Below, piece by piece: positions 7,147 to 13,865 of a DNA stretch of 19,727 bases. Both the position numbers and the translations under genes were made by a program. The first letter of the stretch is position 1. Every line of letters begins with the position of its first letter. This stretch comes from JADMII01 sp036278595 (lineage in GTDB: Bacteria; Chloroflexota; Dehalococcoidia; DSTF01; JACRBR01), in assembly GCA_036278595.1 (NCBI GenBank), contig DASUKS010000005.1:1-19727 (forward strand). The letters run 5' to 3'. The notes below the pieces were generated by a model, which worked only from the letters and a program-made list of their open reading frames with translations, did no database searches and was not told the origin of the DNA.

Positions 7147-7427
7147 TGGCCATGCCGGCGCGTACCCATCGCATCGAGATCGAGTTCTGCCTGGCCTGCC
7201 GGTTCCAGGGGCGCGCGTTCTGGCTCGCCCGCGAGCTGCTCGATGCGCGGCCGGACCTTGGCGACGAGATCGTGCTGGTACCGTCGTCCGGCGGCGTCTT
7301 TGCCGTGCGCTACAACGGCGAGACGGTATGGGACAAGGCGACGCAGGGGCGGTTCCCGGAGCCGAAGGAAGTGCGCGAGGCGATCCTCGCGGCGAGCGGC
7401 CGCCCGCCGACGCCGAGACGGCATTGA
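7146..7427 (+). CDS. Rdx/SelT-SelW-SelH family thioredoxin-like protein
   Basis: A 93-residue protein whose first strand is RIEIEFCLACRFQGRAFWLA (residues 9-28), with the CxxC of the Rdx family at Cys15 and Cys18. The rest fits the same small thioredoxin-like fold: IVLVPSSGGVFAVRYNGETVWDK and the family ending GRFPEPKEVREAI. In selenoprotein relatives the second Cys of the motif is selenocysteine; here both are TGC, so no recoding is needed. These proteins are thought to be thiol redox proteins, with unclear partners. Its ATG overlaps the prfA stop by one base (TGATG) and its own stop overlaps the prmC start, so it is embedded in the prfA-prmC unit. A second ATG at 7152 is possible. Confidence 0.85.
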   Translation: MAMPARTHRIEIEFCLACRFQGRAFWLARELLDARPDLGDEIVLVPSSGGVFAVRYNGETVWDKATQGRFPEPKEVREAILAASGRPPTPRRH

Positions 7428-8284
7428 CGACCGTCGCCGAGGCGATAGGCAGCGGCGAGCACGAGCTGCGGGCGGCGGGCGTCGACGACGCGCGGCTTGA
7501 GGCGGAGCTTCTGCTTGCGCTCGCCGAGGGCGTCCGGCGAGAGCAGGTGATCGCGGCGCTCCACGAGGCGGTCGAAGCGGGCGTCGAGCACGCGCTGTCA
7601 CAGCTTCTCGCGCGCAGGGTGCGGCGCGAGCCGCTCGCGTACATCACGGGGCATCGCGAGTTCTACGGCATCGACTTCATCTGCCGGCCCGGGGCGCTGA
7701 TCCCGCGGCCAGAGACCGAGCTACTCGTCGACCTCGCGCTGGATGAGGTGCGGGCGCGCGAAGGACGGCTACGGATCGTGGACGTCGGCACGGGCACGGG
7801 GGCGATCGCCTGTGCGATCGCGGCGAACGCGCCGGATGTGCGCGTGCTCGCGGTGGACTCGTCGCCGGAGGCGCTCGCGATCGCGCGGGAGAACGTCGGG
7901 CGGCTGGCGCTCGGCGGGCGCGTCGAACTGCGGCAGAGCGACCTGCTCGATGGGGCCGGGCGATTCGACGTCATCGTCGCGAACCTGCCGTATGTCAGCG
8001 AGCGCGAATGGGCGGGAGGGCAGCCCGAGGTGCGGGACTTCGAGCCGAAGGAGGCGCTGGTGCCCGGGCCCGCCGGCACCGAGGCGAACCTACGCCTGCT
8101 GGAAGGCGCCGGCCGGCACGTGCGCGGCGGCGCGATGATCGCGCTCGAGATCGGCGCGGCGCAGGGCCGCGACCTGCGCGGTGCGGCGCGGCGGCTCTTC
8201 CCCGCTGCGCAGGTGTCGGTTATGAAGGATCTCGCCGGACTGGACCGTGTGCTGGTCGTGCGGCTCGGTGATCGCCGCGACTGA
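7424..8284 (+). CDS. prmC: release factor glutamine N5-methyltransferase
   Basis: SAM-dependent methyltransferase that methylates the glutamine of the GGQ motif in release factors 1 and 2. The N-terminal release-factor-binding part contains REPLAYITGHREFYG (68-82) and IPRPETELLV (93-102). The Rossmann methyltransferase core has DVGTGTGAIA (120-129) and the active-site NLPY (187-190), which stands where most members have NPPY; Leu in the second position occurs in some PrmC proteins, and both Asn and Tyr are kept. The start taken is TTG at 7424, which overlaps the preceding gene by four bases (TTGA) and gives 286 residues, close to the family norm; an ATG at 7328 would add 32 residues of low-complexity frame-shadow sequence. 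Operon partner of prfA. Confidence 0.93.
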   Translation: MTTVAEAIGSGEHELRAAGVDDARLEAELLLALAEGVRREQVIAALHEAVEAGVEHALSQLLARRVRREPLAYITGHREFYGIDFICRPGALIPRPETELLVDLALDEVRAREGRLRIVDVGTGTGAIACAIAANAPDVRVLAVDSSPEALAIARENVGRLALGGRVELRQSDLLDGAGRFDVIVANLPYVSEREWAGGQPEVRDFEPKEALVPGPAGTEANLRLLEGAGRHVRGGAMIALEIGAAQGRDLRGAARRLFPAAQVSVMKDLAGLDRVLVVRLGDRRD

Positions 8285-8291
8285 GGGGAGG
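8285..8291 (+). promoter_or_regulatory. strong Shine-Dalgarno of the 8295 gene
   Basis: GGGGAGG three bases before the ATG at 8295. It fixes this start over an ATG 48 bases upstream inside prmC, and is one of the few clear ribosome sites in the window. Confidence 0.6.
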
Positions 8292-8294
8292 ACG

Positions 8295-8666
8295 ATGAGC
8301 GAGCAGGACCTGCGGGCAGCCGTCGAGCAGCAGGCGCATGCGCACGTGACCGGCGACGAGGCGGCGTTCGCGTCGTGGATGGAGCCGGGCGCGGTCGTCG
8401 AGCTGGGGCGCACCGCGGAGCAGGCGCGCGGGATCCGGCCGCGGCGCTTCAACATCATCACCGTTGCCGCGAACGACGCGGGGGGATCCTCCGCAGTACG
8501 GTATGACGGTGGCGGCAGCTACGTCATCGAGCAGCGCTGGGAACTGAGCGGCGGCGGCTGGAAGGCCGTGAGAGCCGAGCGGCCTCCGGAATCGATCCGC
8601 CAGCCGCGGTGGCGGCGCCTCTTCGCGCGACGGCAGCCGGCGCCGGAACGCCGGGACCTCAGCTGA
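8295..8666 (+). CDS. small NTF2/SnoaL-like hypothetical protein
   Basis: A 123-residue protein that I do not recognise with certainty. The opening SEQDLRAAVEQQAHAHVTGDEAAFASWMEPGA, a helix with a GDEAAF turn, followed by beta strands around RRFNIITVAAN, AVRYDGGGSYVIEQRWEL and WKAVRAE, resembles the cone-shaped NTF2/SnoaL fold. No catalytic residues can be named. The tail from about residue 103 (RQPRWRRLFARRQPAPERR) is strongly basic and probably disordered. It sits 10 bp behind prmC, has a strong GGGGAGG ribosome site, and its stop overlaps the ATG of the next gene by one base, so it is expressed with both neighbours. G/C-rich third positions match the other genes, supporting it as real. Confidence 0.7.
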   Translation: MSEQDLRAAVEQQAHAHVTGDEAAFASWMEPGAVVELGRTAEQARGIRPRRFNIITVAANDAGGSSAVRYDGGGSYVIEQRWELSGGGWKAVRAERPPESIRQPRWRRLFARRQPAPERRDLS

Positions 8667-9292
8667 TGGCACGCCTCGACGAGCGGGCCGTGGAGATCAG
8701 CGCCGGCGACGGGGTCGTCCTCGAGGGCGCGATCCACGAGCCCGCGGCGCCGCGCTTCGTCGCCGTGGTGCTGCATCCGCATCCGCAGTACGGCGGTGAT
8801 ATGCACAACCATGTCGTGACGGCGGCGTGCTCGGCGCTCGCCGAACGCGGCGGAACGACGCTTCGATTCAACTTCCGCGGGACCGGACGCAGCACCGGTA
8901 GCCACGACGGCGGCCGGGGCGAGCAGGACGACGCGCTCGCGGCCGTGGCGTTCGTGCGCGAGACCGCGCCGGGAGCACCGCTCATCCTCGCGGGATACTC
9001 GTTCGGGGCGCAGGTGGCGGCGGCCGTCTCCGAGCGCGCGGGCACAGGCGGGCTGGTGCTCGTCTCGCCGCCGCTCGCGTACGGCGGCATCGCGGACCTG
9101 CCGGCGGGCGTGCCGGTGCTCGCCATCGGCGGTGCACGCGACCCGGTCTGCCCGTCCGAGCGTCTGCGGGCGCTCGAGGGCCCGGACGTGCGCACCGAGG
9201 TTGTGCCCGGCGTGGACCACGGCTGGTTCGGCGGGATCGAGGCGCTCTCCGCCGCGATTAGCTCGTTTGCGTTCCGTTCGGGGCGAGACTGA
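8666..9292 (+). CDS. COG2945-type alpha/beta hydrolase
   Basis: A 208-residue alpha/beta-hydrolase without a lid domain. It matches the small-hydrolase group typified by HPHPQYGGDMHNHVV (residues 37-51) after the first strands, where the His/Gly-rich loop forms the oxyanion region, and by FNFRGTGRSTG (69-79). The nucleophile elbow is GYSFGA with Ser112, the acid is probably Asp159 in GARDPVCP, and the base His185 in PGVDHGWF. The substrate is unknown; such proteins are annotated as esterase or dienelactone-hydrolase-like. The ATG at 8666 overlaps the preceding stop (TGATG), which points to coupling. An in-frame ATG further upstream at 8609 would fall inside the previous gene. Confidence 0.88.
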   Translation: MARLDERAVEISAGDGVVLEGAIHEPAAPRFVAVVLHPHPQYGGDMHNHVVTAACSALAERGGTTLRFNFRGTGRSTGSHDGGRGEQDDALAAVAFVRETAPGAPLILAGYSFGAQVAAAVSERAGTGGLVLVSPPLAYGGIADLPAGVPVLAIGGARDPVCPSERLRALEGPDVRTEVVPGVDHGWFGGIEALSAAISSFAFRSGRD

Positions 9293-9300
9293 CTCCTGCT

Positions 9301-9316
9301 ACCGGCTCCCGCCGGT
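9301..9316. other. perfect hairpin between hydrolase and GGDEF genes
   Basis: ACCGGC, loop TCCC, GCCGGT. It lies nine bases after the hydrolase stop and just before the -10 box of the next gene. There is no T-run, so it could be a weak terminator or only an RNA 3'-end stabiliser. Confidence 0.4.
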
Positions 9317-9319
9317 GCC

Positions 9320-9325
9320 GATACT
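9320..9325 (+). promoter_or_regulatory. -10-like box of the GGDEF/HD-GYP gene
   Basis: GATACT exactly six bases before the ATG at 9332, the spacing expected for a leaderless transcript; no Shine-Dalgarno is present. The box differs from TATACT only in its first base. Confidence 0.4.
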
Positions 9326-9331
9326 CCGGCG

Positions 9332-11689
9332 ATGAACTGGGAATCTGGAGTCCCGAGCGACGCGCAACGCGAGGTGCGGCACATCGTCCTGCTCTCGCGG
9401 CTGGCCGGACTGGTCGTCGTGGCGTCGCTCGCCGGCGGCATGTGGTACCTGCACCGGCGCGACCTGGCGTCGGCCGAGTCGGTGTACGGGTTCGCGACGG
9501 TCGCCATCGGCTCGCTCGCATTCGTGGCGATCTCGACGCTGACGCGGCTGTCGCACGCCGGCATCATCACCCGCAGCCTGCAGGCCGTGCAGAGCCTCAG
9601 CGACCAGCTCCGCGACGTAGCGGAGCGCGACCCGCTCACCGGCGTGTACAACCTGCGTGCGTTTCAACAGCGGCTGCGGCTCGACCTCGAGGACGCGGCC
9701 CTGCGCGAGGCGCCGGCCAGCCTGATCATCGCCGACCTCGATAACTTCAAGTTGCTCAACGACTCGTTTGGTCACCAGTACGGCGACGAAGTGCTGCGGC
9801 GCACGGCGCGCGTGTTCGAGCGCACGGGGGACGAGCGCACGTACGTCGCGCGCCTCGGCGGCGACGAGTTCGCCGTCGTGCTGCCGGGGGTCGACCGCGC
9901 CGGCGCCGTCGAGGTCGCGCGGTCGATCGAAGATGCGTTGCGTGAGGTGCGCGCCGACGAACGCCAGCCGGCGACGCTCGGGAGCTTCGGGGTAGCGAGC
10001 TACCCAACCGATGGCGCCACGGTGCAGGCGTTGTTCAGCGCCGCCGACGGCCGCATGTACAGCGAGAAGCATCACCGAAAGGCGGAAGCGCTCTCATCGC
10101 TCGCCGGCGTCTCGCGGCGGCTTTTCGTGCGCGTCGGACAGGCGATGCGACCCGACCGCCCGACCGCGGACGTCCTGCGGGAGATCGCGGAGATCGCGTG
10201 CGACCAGTTCGGTCTGCTGCTGGCGACGATCGACATCGCGGCGACGGACCATCACGACAGATCGCTCGTGCGGGCGGCGAACGCACCGGCGCTCGCCGAG
10301 CGGCTCGACGAGACCATGACAGCCGCGCCTGCTGAGCTGGCCGGTCTCCTTCCGCCGCATGCGTGGATCGCTGAGAGCGTCATCCCGGGGGAGGGTGGCG
10401 ACGCGGGGACGATGGTGCTCGCCGGCCTCCCGGACGTGTCGTTCCGTCCCGACACATCGCTCCTGCTCGCGCTCGGGGACCTCGTGAGCGCCGTCGTCGC
10501 GAGCGGACGCGCCCAGAGCGATGCGGCACGCGCGGGGCGGGAGCGCGACATCCACATTGATCTCGGACACGAGCTGGCCGGGCCGGGGAGCCTGCAGGAC
10601 CGGCTGTCGGTCGTCGTGCGGCGGGTGGCGGGCCTCATCGGCTCGCCGGCTCTGACCATCGAGAGCCTGCGCCAGGGCCGCGGCGCCGCACTCCCGCCCG
10701 ACGTGCTCGGCAACATCACGCCCGAGGTGATCGAGCGTTGGAAGCGCTCGCGGTCCGGCGCGGGATTCGCTCCGCTCATGGCCGAACTGGCGCGGACGGC
10801 GCCCTGCGTCCTCGAGAACCCCGCCGACGATGAGCGCCTTCCGGCCGAGGCGCAGGCGATGCTGCGTATGGCCGGTATCGCCGCGATCGCGGTCGTCGCG
10901 ATCCGGCTCGACGACGAACTGCTCGGCGTCCTCGCGGCGGCGAGCAGGAGTGGCGAGCCCGAGGCAGCGTCATGGCTGCCGGTGCTGACGGCGATTGGCG
11001 ACCATTTGGCGCCAGTGATGAAGGTGGCGATCCTGAAGGACGAACTCGAGGCCTCGTACCTGGCACTCGAGCAGGCCAGCCGCGAGTCGCTCGCGCGCCT
11101 GGCGGACGCAGCGGAAGCACGCGACCCGCACACCGGCGGCCATCTGCGAAGGATCCAGGGTTACAGCTACGCGATCGCGCGCGAGATCGGTCTGGGCGAA
11201 GCCGAAAGCCAGGCGATCGCCGGCGCTTCGATGGTGCACGACCTGGGGAAGCTCGAGCTTCCGGACAGCGTGCTGATGAACCCGGGTCTGCTTGATGCGG
11301 AAGCGTGGAAGCAGATGATGCGGCATCCGGCCGAGGGCGAGCGACTGATCGGCGATTCGCCGATGTTCGAGCTCGAGCGCTGCGTTGCGCACTGGCACCA
11401 CGAGCGCTGGGACGGCTCCGGCTACCCGGACGGGCTCGGCGGCGACGAGATCCCGCTCGCGGCACGCATCGTCGCCGTCGCGGACGCCTTCGACGCGCTG
11501 ACGACGGTGCGGCCCTACAAGCCCGCCTGGCCACTGGAGCGGGCGTTCGCGGAGATCGACCGCAACGCCGGCTCCCTGTTCTGTCCGGCGGTCGCGGCGG
11601 CCGTCCGGCGGCTCTGGGAGTCCGGCGAGCTGGCGTCGGTGCATGAGACGATGGCCGGCGTGCACGACCCAGAGGCGCTCGCGGCCTGA
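9332..11689 (+). CDS. membrane GGDEF-GAF-HD-GYP c-di-GMP turnover protein
   Basis: A 785-residue protein with both synthesis and breakdown modules for cyclic di-GMP. Two hydrophobic segments (about 19-38 and 51-69) anchor it. A GGDEF diguanylate cyclase domain spans about 95-250, with RDPLTGVYNLRAF, DLDNFKLLNDSFGHQYGDEVL and an intact GGDEF at 176-180. The usual RxxD inhibitory site five residues before GGDEF is absent (DERT there). Two GAF-like stretches follow (about 265-395 and 410-565). The HD-GYP phosphodiesterase domain (583-775) has HTGGHLRRI, HDLGK (636-640) and HHERWDGSGYPDGL (689-702), all metal-ligand residues in place. Which activity wins may depend on the GAF input. Expressed from its own probable leaderless promoter. 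Confidence 0.93.
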   Translation: MNWESGVPSDAQREVRHIVLLSRLAGLVVVASLAGGMWYLHRRDLASAESVYGFATVAIGSLAFVAISTLTRLSHAGIITRSLQAVQSLSDQLRDVAERDPLTGVYNLRAFQQRLRLDLEDAALREAPASLIIADLDNFKLLNDSFGHQYGDEVLRRTARVFERTGDERTYVARLGGDEFAVVLPGVDRAGAVEVARSIEDALREVRADERQPATLGSFGVASYPTDGATVQALFSAADGRMYSEKHHRKAEALSSLAGVSRRLFVRVGQAMRPDRPTADVLREIAEIACDQFGLLLATIDIAATDHHDRSLVRAANAPALAERLDETMTAAPAELAGLLPPHAWIAESVIPGEGGDAGTMVLAGLPDVSFRPDTSLLLALGDLVSAVVASGRAQSDAARAGRERDIHIDLGHELAGPGSLQDRLSVVVRRVAGLIGSPALTIESLRQGRGAALPPDVLGNITPEVIERWKRSRSGAGFAPLMAELARTAPCVLENPADDERLPAEAQAMLRMAGIAAIAVVAIRLDDELLGVLAAASRSGEPEAASWLPVLTAIGDHLAPVMKVAILKDELEASYLALEQASRESLARLADAAEARDPHTGGHLRRIQGYSYAIAREIGLGEAESQAIAGASMVHDLGKLELPDSVLMNPGLLDAEAWKQMMRHPAEGERLIGDSPMFELERCVAHWHHERWDGSGYPDGLGGDEIPLAARIVAVADAFDALTTVRPYKPAWPLERAFAEIDRNAGSLFCPAVAAAVRRLWESGELASVHETMAGVHDPEALAA

Positions 11690-11741
11690 CCGAAGCGACA
11701 ATGCCATCCTCCGCGCGTCAAAATTCTGCCGGATCTTCACC

Positions 11742-11764
11742 GTTCGGTAGCCGTTCTCGAACGG
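11742..11764. promoter_or_regulatory. operator-like palindrome upstream of the membrane protein gene
   Basis: CCGTTCTCGAACGG (11751-11764) is a perfect palindrome with six-base arms and a two-base centre. Together with an upstream GTTC it also makes the direct pattern GTTC-N7-GTTC (11742-11756). It lies just upstream of the -10 box at 11773, a good position for a repressor. Confidence 0.35.
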
Positions 11765-11772
11765 CACCCGCG

Positions 11773-11778
11773 TACGAT
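11773..11778 (+). promoter_or_regulatory. -10 box of the membrane protein gene
   Basis: TACGAT, with ATG at 11779 directly behind it and a second in-frame ATG at 11785, six bases away. The six-base spacing seen at other genes in this window favours the second ATG as the leaderless start. Confidence 0.4.
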
Positions 11779-11784
11779 ATGGGC

Positions 11785-12378
11785 ATGCACGACGCAGCTG
11801 CCGCCGCGAACTCCGACTGGCTCCGGATCGCCGTGTATGTTGTCGCGGCGCTCGCTTCGGCCGCCGTCGCGGTCCGGAGCTGGGGCGGCCGAGCGCACGA
11901 TGACCGGTGGATCGCCACCTTCTGGTCGGTCACGGCAGCGCTCCTCGTGCTGCTTGCCCTCGCGCGCGGCATCAGCTTCGGTGCCGAGCTGGCACACTGG
12001 GGACGGACGGTGTTCCGCACGGAGGGGTGGTATCCAGACCGCCGGCCGCTGCAGCGCGATGCCATCCTCGCGCTCGTAGCCGGCGCGGGCATTGTCGGCG
12101 TAGCGGGCGGCGGCGTGCTGGTCGCCCGGCGCTGGGCCTCGCTGCTGCCGGCGTTCCTGCTCGTGGTCGCGCTGCTGACGTTCGTCAGCGTCCGCGCGAT
12201 CTCCCTGCACGATATCGACGCCGTGCTCTACCGGCGCTCTCTCGCGGACGTGCAGTTCAGCGCGCTCATCGAGCTGCTGGTGACGGCGCTCATCGGGCTC
12301 GCGGCAGCGGTCGCGGCCACCGCGCCGAGACCTGCGCCGCCGCCGCCTCGTACCGTCGAAATGGAACAGGCCGACTAG
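11785..12378 (+). CDS. five-helix membrane protein of unknown function
   Basis: A 197-residue integral membrane protein with predicted helices at about 14-30, 42-60, 93-113, 117-138 and 158-178, and a short Pro-rich tail ending in VEMEQAD. Between helices 2 and 3 is a polar stretch with GWYPDRRPLQRD, and between helices 4 and 5 SLHDIDAVLYRR; both look like conserved loops. I do not recognise a named family and assign no function. The start is either ATG 11779 or ATG 11785; the latter sits six bases after a TACGAT box. Longer versions from 11701 would add an unlikely Ser/Arg-rich N-terminus that reads through the promoter. The stop codon overlaps the stop of the minus-strand gene at CTAG. Confidence 0.75.
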   Translation: MHDAAAAANSDWLRIAVYVVAALASAAVAVRSWGGRAHDDRWIATFWSVTAALLVLLALARGISFGAELAHWGRTVFRTEGWYPDRRPLQRDAILALVAGAGIVGVAGGGVLVARRWASLLPAFLLVVALLTFVSVRAISLHDIDAVLYRRSLADVQFSALIELLVTALIGLAAAVAATAPRPAPPPPRTVEMEQAD

Positions 12379-12950
12379 ACGCCGGCCGCCGGCTCGCGGG
12401 CGCCGACGACGCGCGCGGGGATGCCCACCGCGGTCGCGCCCGCGGGCACGTCGTGGATGACGACGGCGTTGGCGCCGATGCGCGCGCCGTCGCCAACGGC
12501 AACGCCGCCGAGCACCCGCGCCCCGGCGCCGATGAACACGTCGTCGCCGATGGTGGGAAACGCGCGCTCGTTGCGCAGCCCGAGCGTCACGCTCGCAATG
12601 ATGCTGCAGTTGCTCCCGATGTAGTCGACGGCGATGACCGTGCCGGACGGGTGCGCGATGTAGAGCCCGCCGGCGATCGCGCTCCCGATGACGATATCGA
12701 GGCCGTATCGATGGTAGAGGTGGCGCTGGATGATGCCCGGGAGCCCGGGGATGCCCCGGCGCTGGCACCAGTTGCCGAGACGGAACCAGAGCATCGCCCG
12801 CAGCGAGACGTGCCTGTAGAGCATCGCCAGGATGCGCCGGAGGGTGAGGTCCGACGAGGGTGCGACCTCGCCCGGCACGACCCAGCGCTGCGCGTCCTGC
12901 CTGAACAGCGCGAACGGGGATGCCGCGGACGGCTCGTCGTGCAGGTCCAT
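12375..12950 (-). CDS. serine O-acetyltransferase-like hexapeptide transferase
   Basis: A 191-residue left-handed beta-helix acyltransferase of the serine acetyltransferase (CysE) type. A helical N-terminal part (SPFALFRQDAQRW, LRRILAMLYRHVSLRAMLWFRLGNW) leads into hexapeptide repeats: LDIVIGSAIAGGLYIAHPSGTVI, IGSNCSIIASVTLGL, IGDDVFIGAGARVLGGVAVGDGARIGANAVVIHDVPAGATAVGIPARVV. His100 corresponds to the catalytic His of CysE, but the residue before it is Ala instead of Asp, and the N-terminal hexamerisation part is short. Such forms occur both in cysteine synthesis and in polysaccharide clusters; with a glycosidase and a glycosyltransferase nearby, sugar O-acetylation is a real alternative. 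ATG 12950 is preferred; a GTG at 13031 would add 27 residues that do not look conserved. Confidence 0.8.
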   Translation of the reverse strand: MDLHDEPSAASPFALFRQDAQRWVVPGEVAPSSDLTLRRILAMLYRHVSLRAMLWFRLGNWCQRRGIPGLPGIIQRHLYHRYGLDIVIGSAIAGGLYIAHPSGTVIAVDYIGSNCSIIASVTLGLRNERAFPTIGDDVFIGAGARVLGGVAVGDGARIGANAVVIHDVPAGATAVGIPARVVGAREPAAGV

Positions 12951-13155
12951 CGAATCAGGATCGGCGCCGGCCCGCCGCTTGTCCAGCGGGGTCGCGGCCT
13001 TCGGCGCGCGGCACGGCTCGAAGTCAAGCACTGCCTGGGCGAGATCTGGAGGTCTTTAGAGAGTGTGCGTGAGACCAATCGGCGAGGATGGCCGTGTTTG
13101 GTGACTGGGCTGGCTAGAGTGCCATCTCCTCGGTCGATCTCTGTGCCGATGCCCG

Positions 13156-13161
13156 TATAAT
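13156..13161 (+). promoter_or_regulatory. consensus -10 box TATAAT
   Basis: Perfect TATAAT, rare in this GC content, with no good -35 (GTCGAT at 17 bp is the closest). A transcript would start near 13168 and could cover the small frame at 13286 and, with a long leader, the glycosidase gene at 13866. Confidence 0.5.
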
Positions 13162-13285
13162 CGGCCCCGTCACAACCCTCTCGAACCCGATCGTAGCCTC
13201 TCGCATCGCTCCCCGCGGATGCCGCGTCCGGTCGTGCCTGCGTTGAGAGCAGTCGCATCCGCATGCCGGCAGGCAGGAGGTCCCC

Positions 13286-13510
13286 TTGCGGCAGTACCGC
13301 CATGCGCTTCGACTGGTGGCGCATCCGCTGGCGTTCTCGCTCCTCGTGTTCGAGTGGGCGCAAGGCGCTGCTTCAGATCACCTCGGGGCGCGCGGCATCC
13401 GTCCGGACTCGGCAGGTACGGACCATCACCGGGCGCCATCGAGGCGGCTGGGGGCGAATCTCCCGCGGCCCAGCAGACCCCGCACGCGTCCTCTGCCCGA
13501 CCCTTACTGA
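13286..13510 (+). CDS. possible small exported peptide, 74 aa, TTG start
   Basis: A TTG codon sits five bases behind a perfect AGGAGG (13275-13280), the best Shine-Dalgarno in this region. The N-terminus (about residues 1-28) has basic residues followed by a hydrophobic stretch, LVAHPLAFSLLVF, and then WAQGAAS, which resembles a signal sequence. The rest is Arg/Pro-rich and looks unstructured (RRLGANLPRPSRPRTRPLP). By hand about 74% of third positions are G or C, lower than in the neighbouring genes, so this may be a chance or decaying frame. It follows the TATAAT box at 13156 by about 120 bp. No family recognised. Confidence 0.25.
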   Translation: MRQYRHALRLVAHPLAFSLLVFEWAQGAASDHLGARGIRPDSAGTDHHRAPSRRLGANLPRPSRPRTRPLPDPY

Positions 13511-13532
13511 ACATAACCAGCACGAATGACGC

Positions 13533-13554
13533 GCGCCGGGGGGCGTTCCGGCGC
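13533..13554. other. 7-bp perfect hairpin
   Basis: GCGCCGG (13533-13539), loop GGGGCGTT, CCGGCGC (13548-13554). It lies 22 bases past the stop of the small frame and has no T-run. Confidence 0.45.
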
Positions 13555-13596
13555 CCGAACTCGACCCCTGCGAAGTACGGGGAAGCGGCGGGCGAA

Positions 13597-13791
13597 TGCG
13601 GGGAAATCGCAAGCGGCGCCTACGGGTCGGTCACCGATAGCAGGTGGCGCGACGCACGGCTACACGTTCGTATGCGGGCGGGACGGCCTGCCCGTCGGGC
13701 CGGATTTGGAATCTGAAACGGACAGGATCCGGCGTTCAGCGGGGGCGGACCCGTCCGAAGCTCTTGAAAGGGGTCAGGGGCTTCCGACGGG
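13597..13791 (+). ncRNA. candidate structured 5' leader of the glycosidase gene
   Basis: A chain of stems precedes the GTG at 13866. TGCG/CGCA encloses GGGGAAAT near 13597-13612. GACGG/CCGTC is at 13682-13696. A 7-bp GCCGGAT/ATCCGGC stem is at 13699-13705 with 13727-13733. CCCGTCCGAAGC (13750-13761) pairs with GCTTCCGACGGG (13780-13791), 11 of 12 positions with one C-C mismatch and an 18-nt loop. No known riboswitch consensus could be matched, so this is a structural candidate only. Confidence 0.35.
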
Positions 13792-13854
13792 ACGCTCTCT
13801 TCGGTGAGGAGGAGTGTTCGCGGGTCGCGCCGCCAGGCGCGGTCCCCAGACGCC

Positions 13855-13860
13855 AGGGAG
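13855..13860 (+). promoter_or_regulatory. Shine-Dalgarno of the glycosidase gene
   Basis: AGGGAG five bases before GTG 13866. It decides this start over upstream in-frame codons, which would translate through the hairpin leader. Confidence 0.5.
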
Positions 13861-13865
13861 GTGGG

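Larger units (their letters stand above)
13032..13865. other. 834-bp gap upstream of the glycosidase gene: promoter and hairpins
   Basis: No convincing conserved gene. It holds a consensus -10 box (13156-13161), a small frame with a good ribosome site (13286-13510), and a run of strong GC-rich hairpins from 13533 to 13791. Possible readings are a long structured leader, a small RNA locus, or remains of a decayed gene. Confidence 0.6.

Noticed and set aside
7328..7423. Longer prmC from ATG 7328
   Set aside because: The extra 32 residues are Gly/Arg/Pro-rich shadow of the Rdx gene, and the family N-terminus begins at the TTG start.
7146..7427. Selenoprotein reading of the SelW-like gene
   Set aside because: Both active-site codons are TGC; there is no in-frame TGA needing recoding.
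13170..13190. tRNA T-arm-like GGGTTCGAG on the minus strand
   Set aside because: No pairing T-stem, acceptor stem or anticodon arm could be formed around it.
13590..13680. Class I c-di-GMP riboswitch before the glycosidase gene
   Set aside because: Short pieces such as ATCGCAAGC and GACGCACGGC recall the conserved core, but the GCAAACC and ACGCAAAGCC elements and the three-helix arrangement are not present together.
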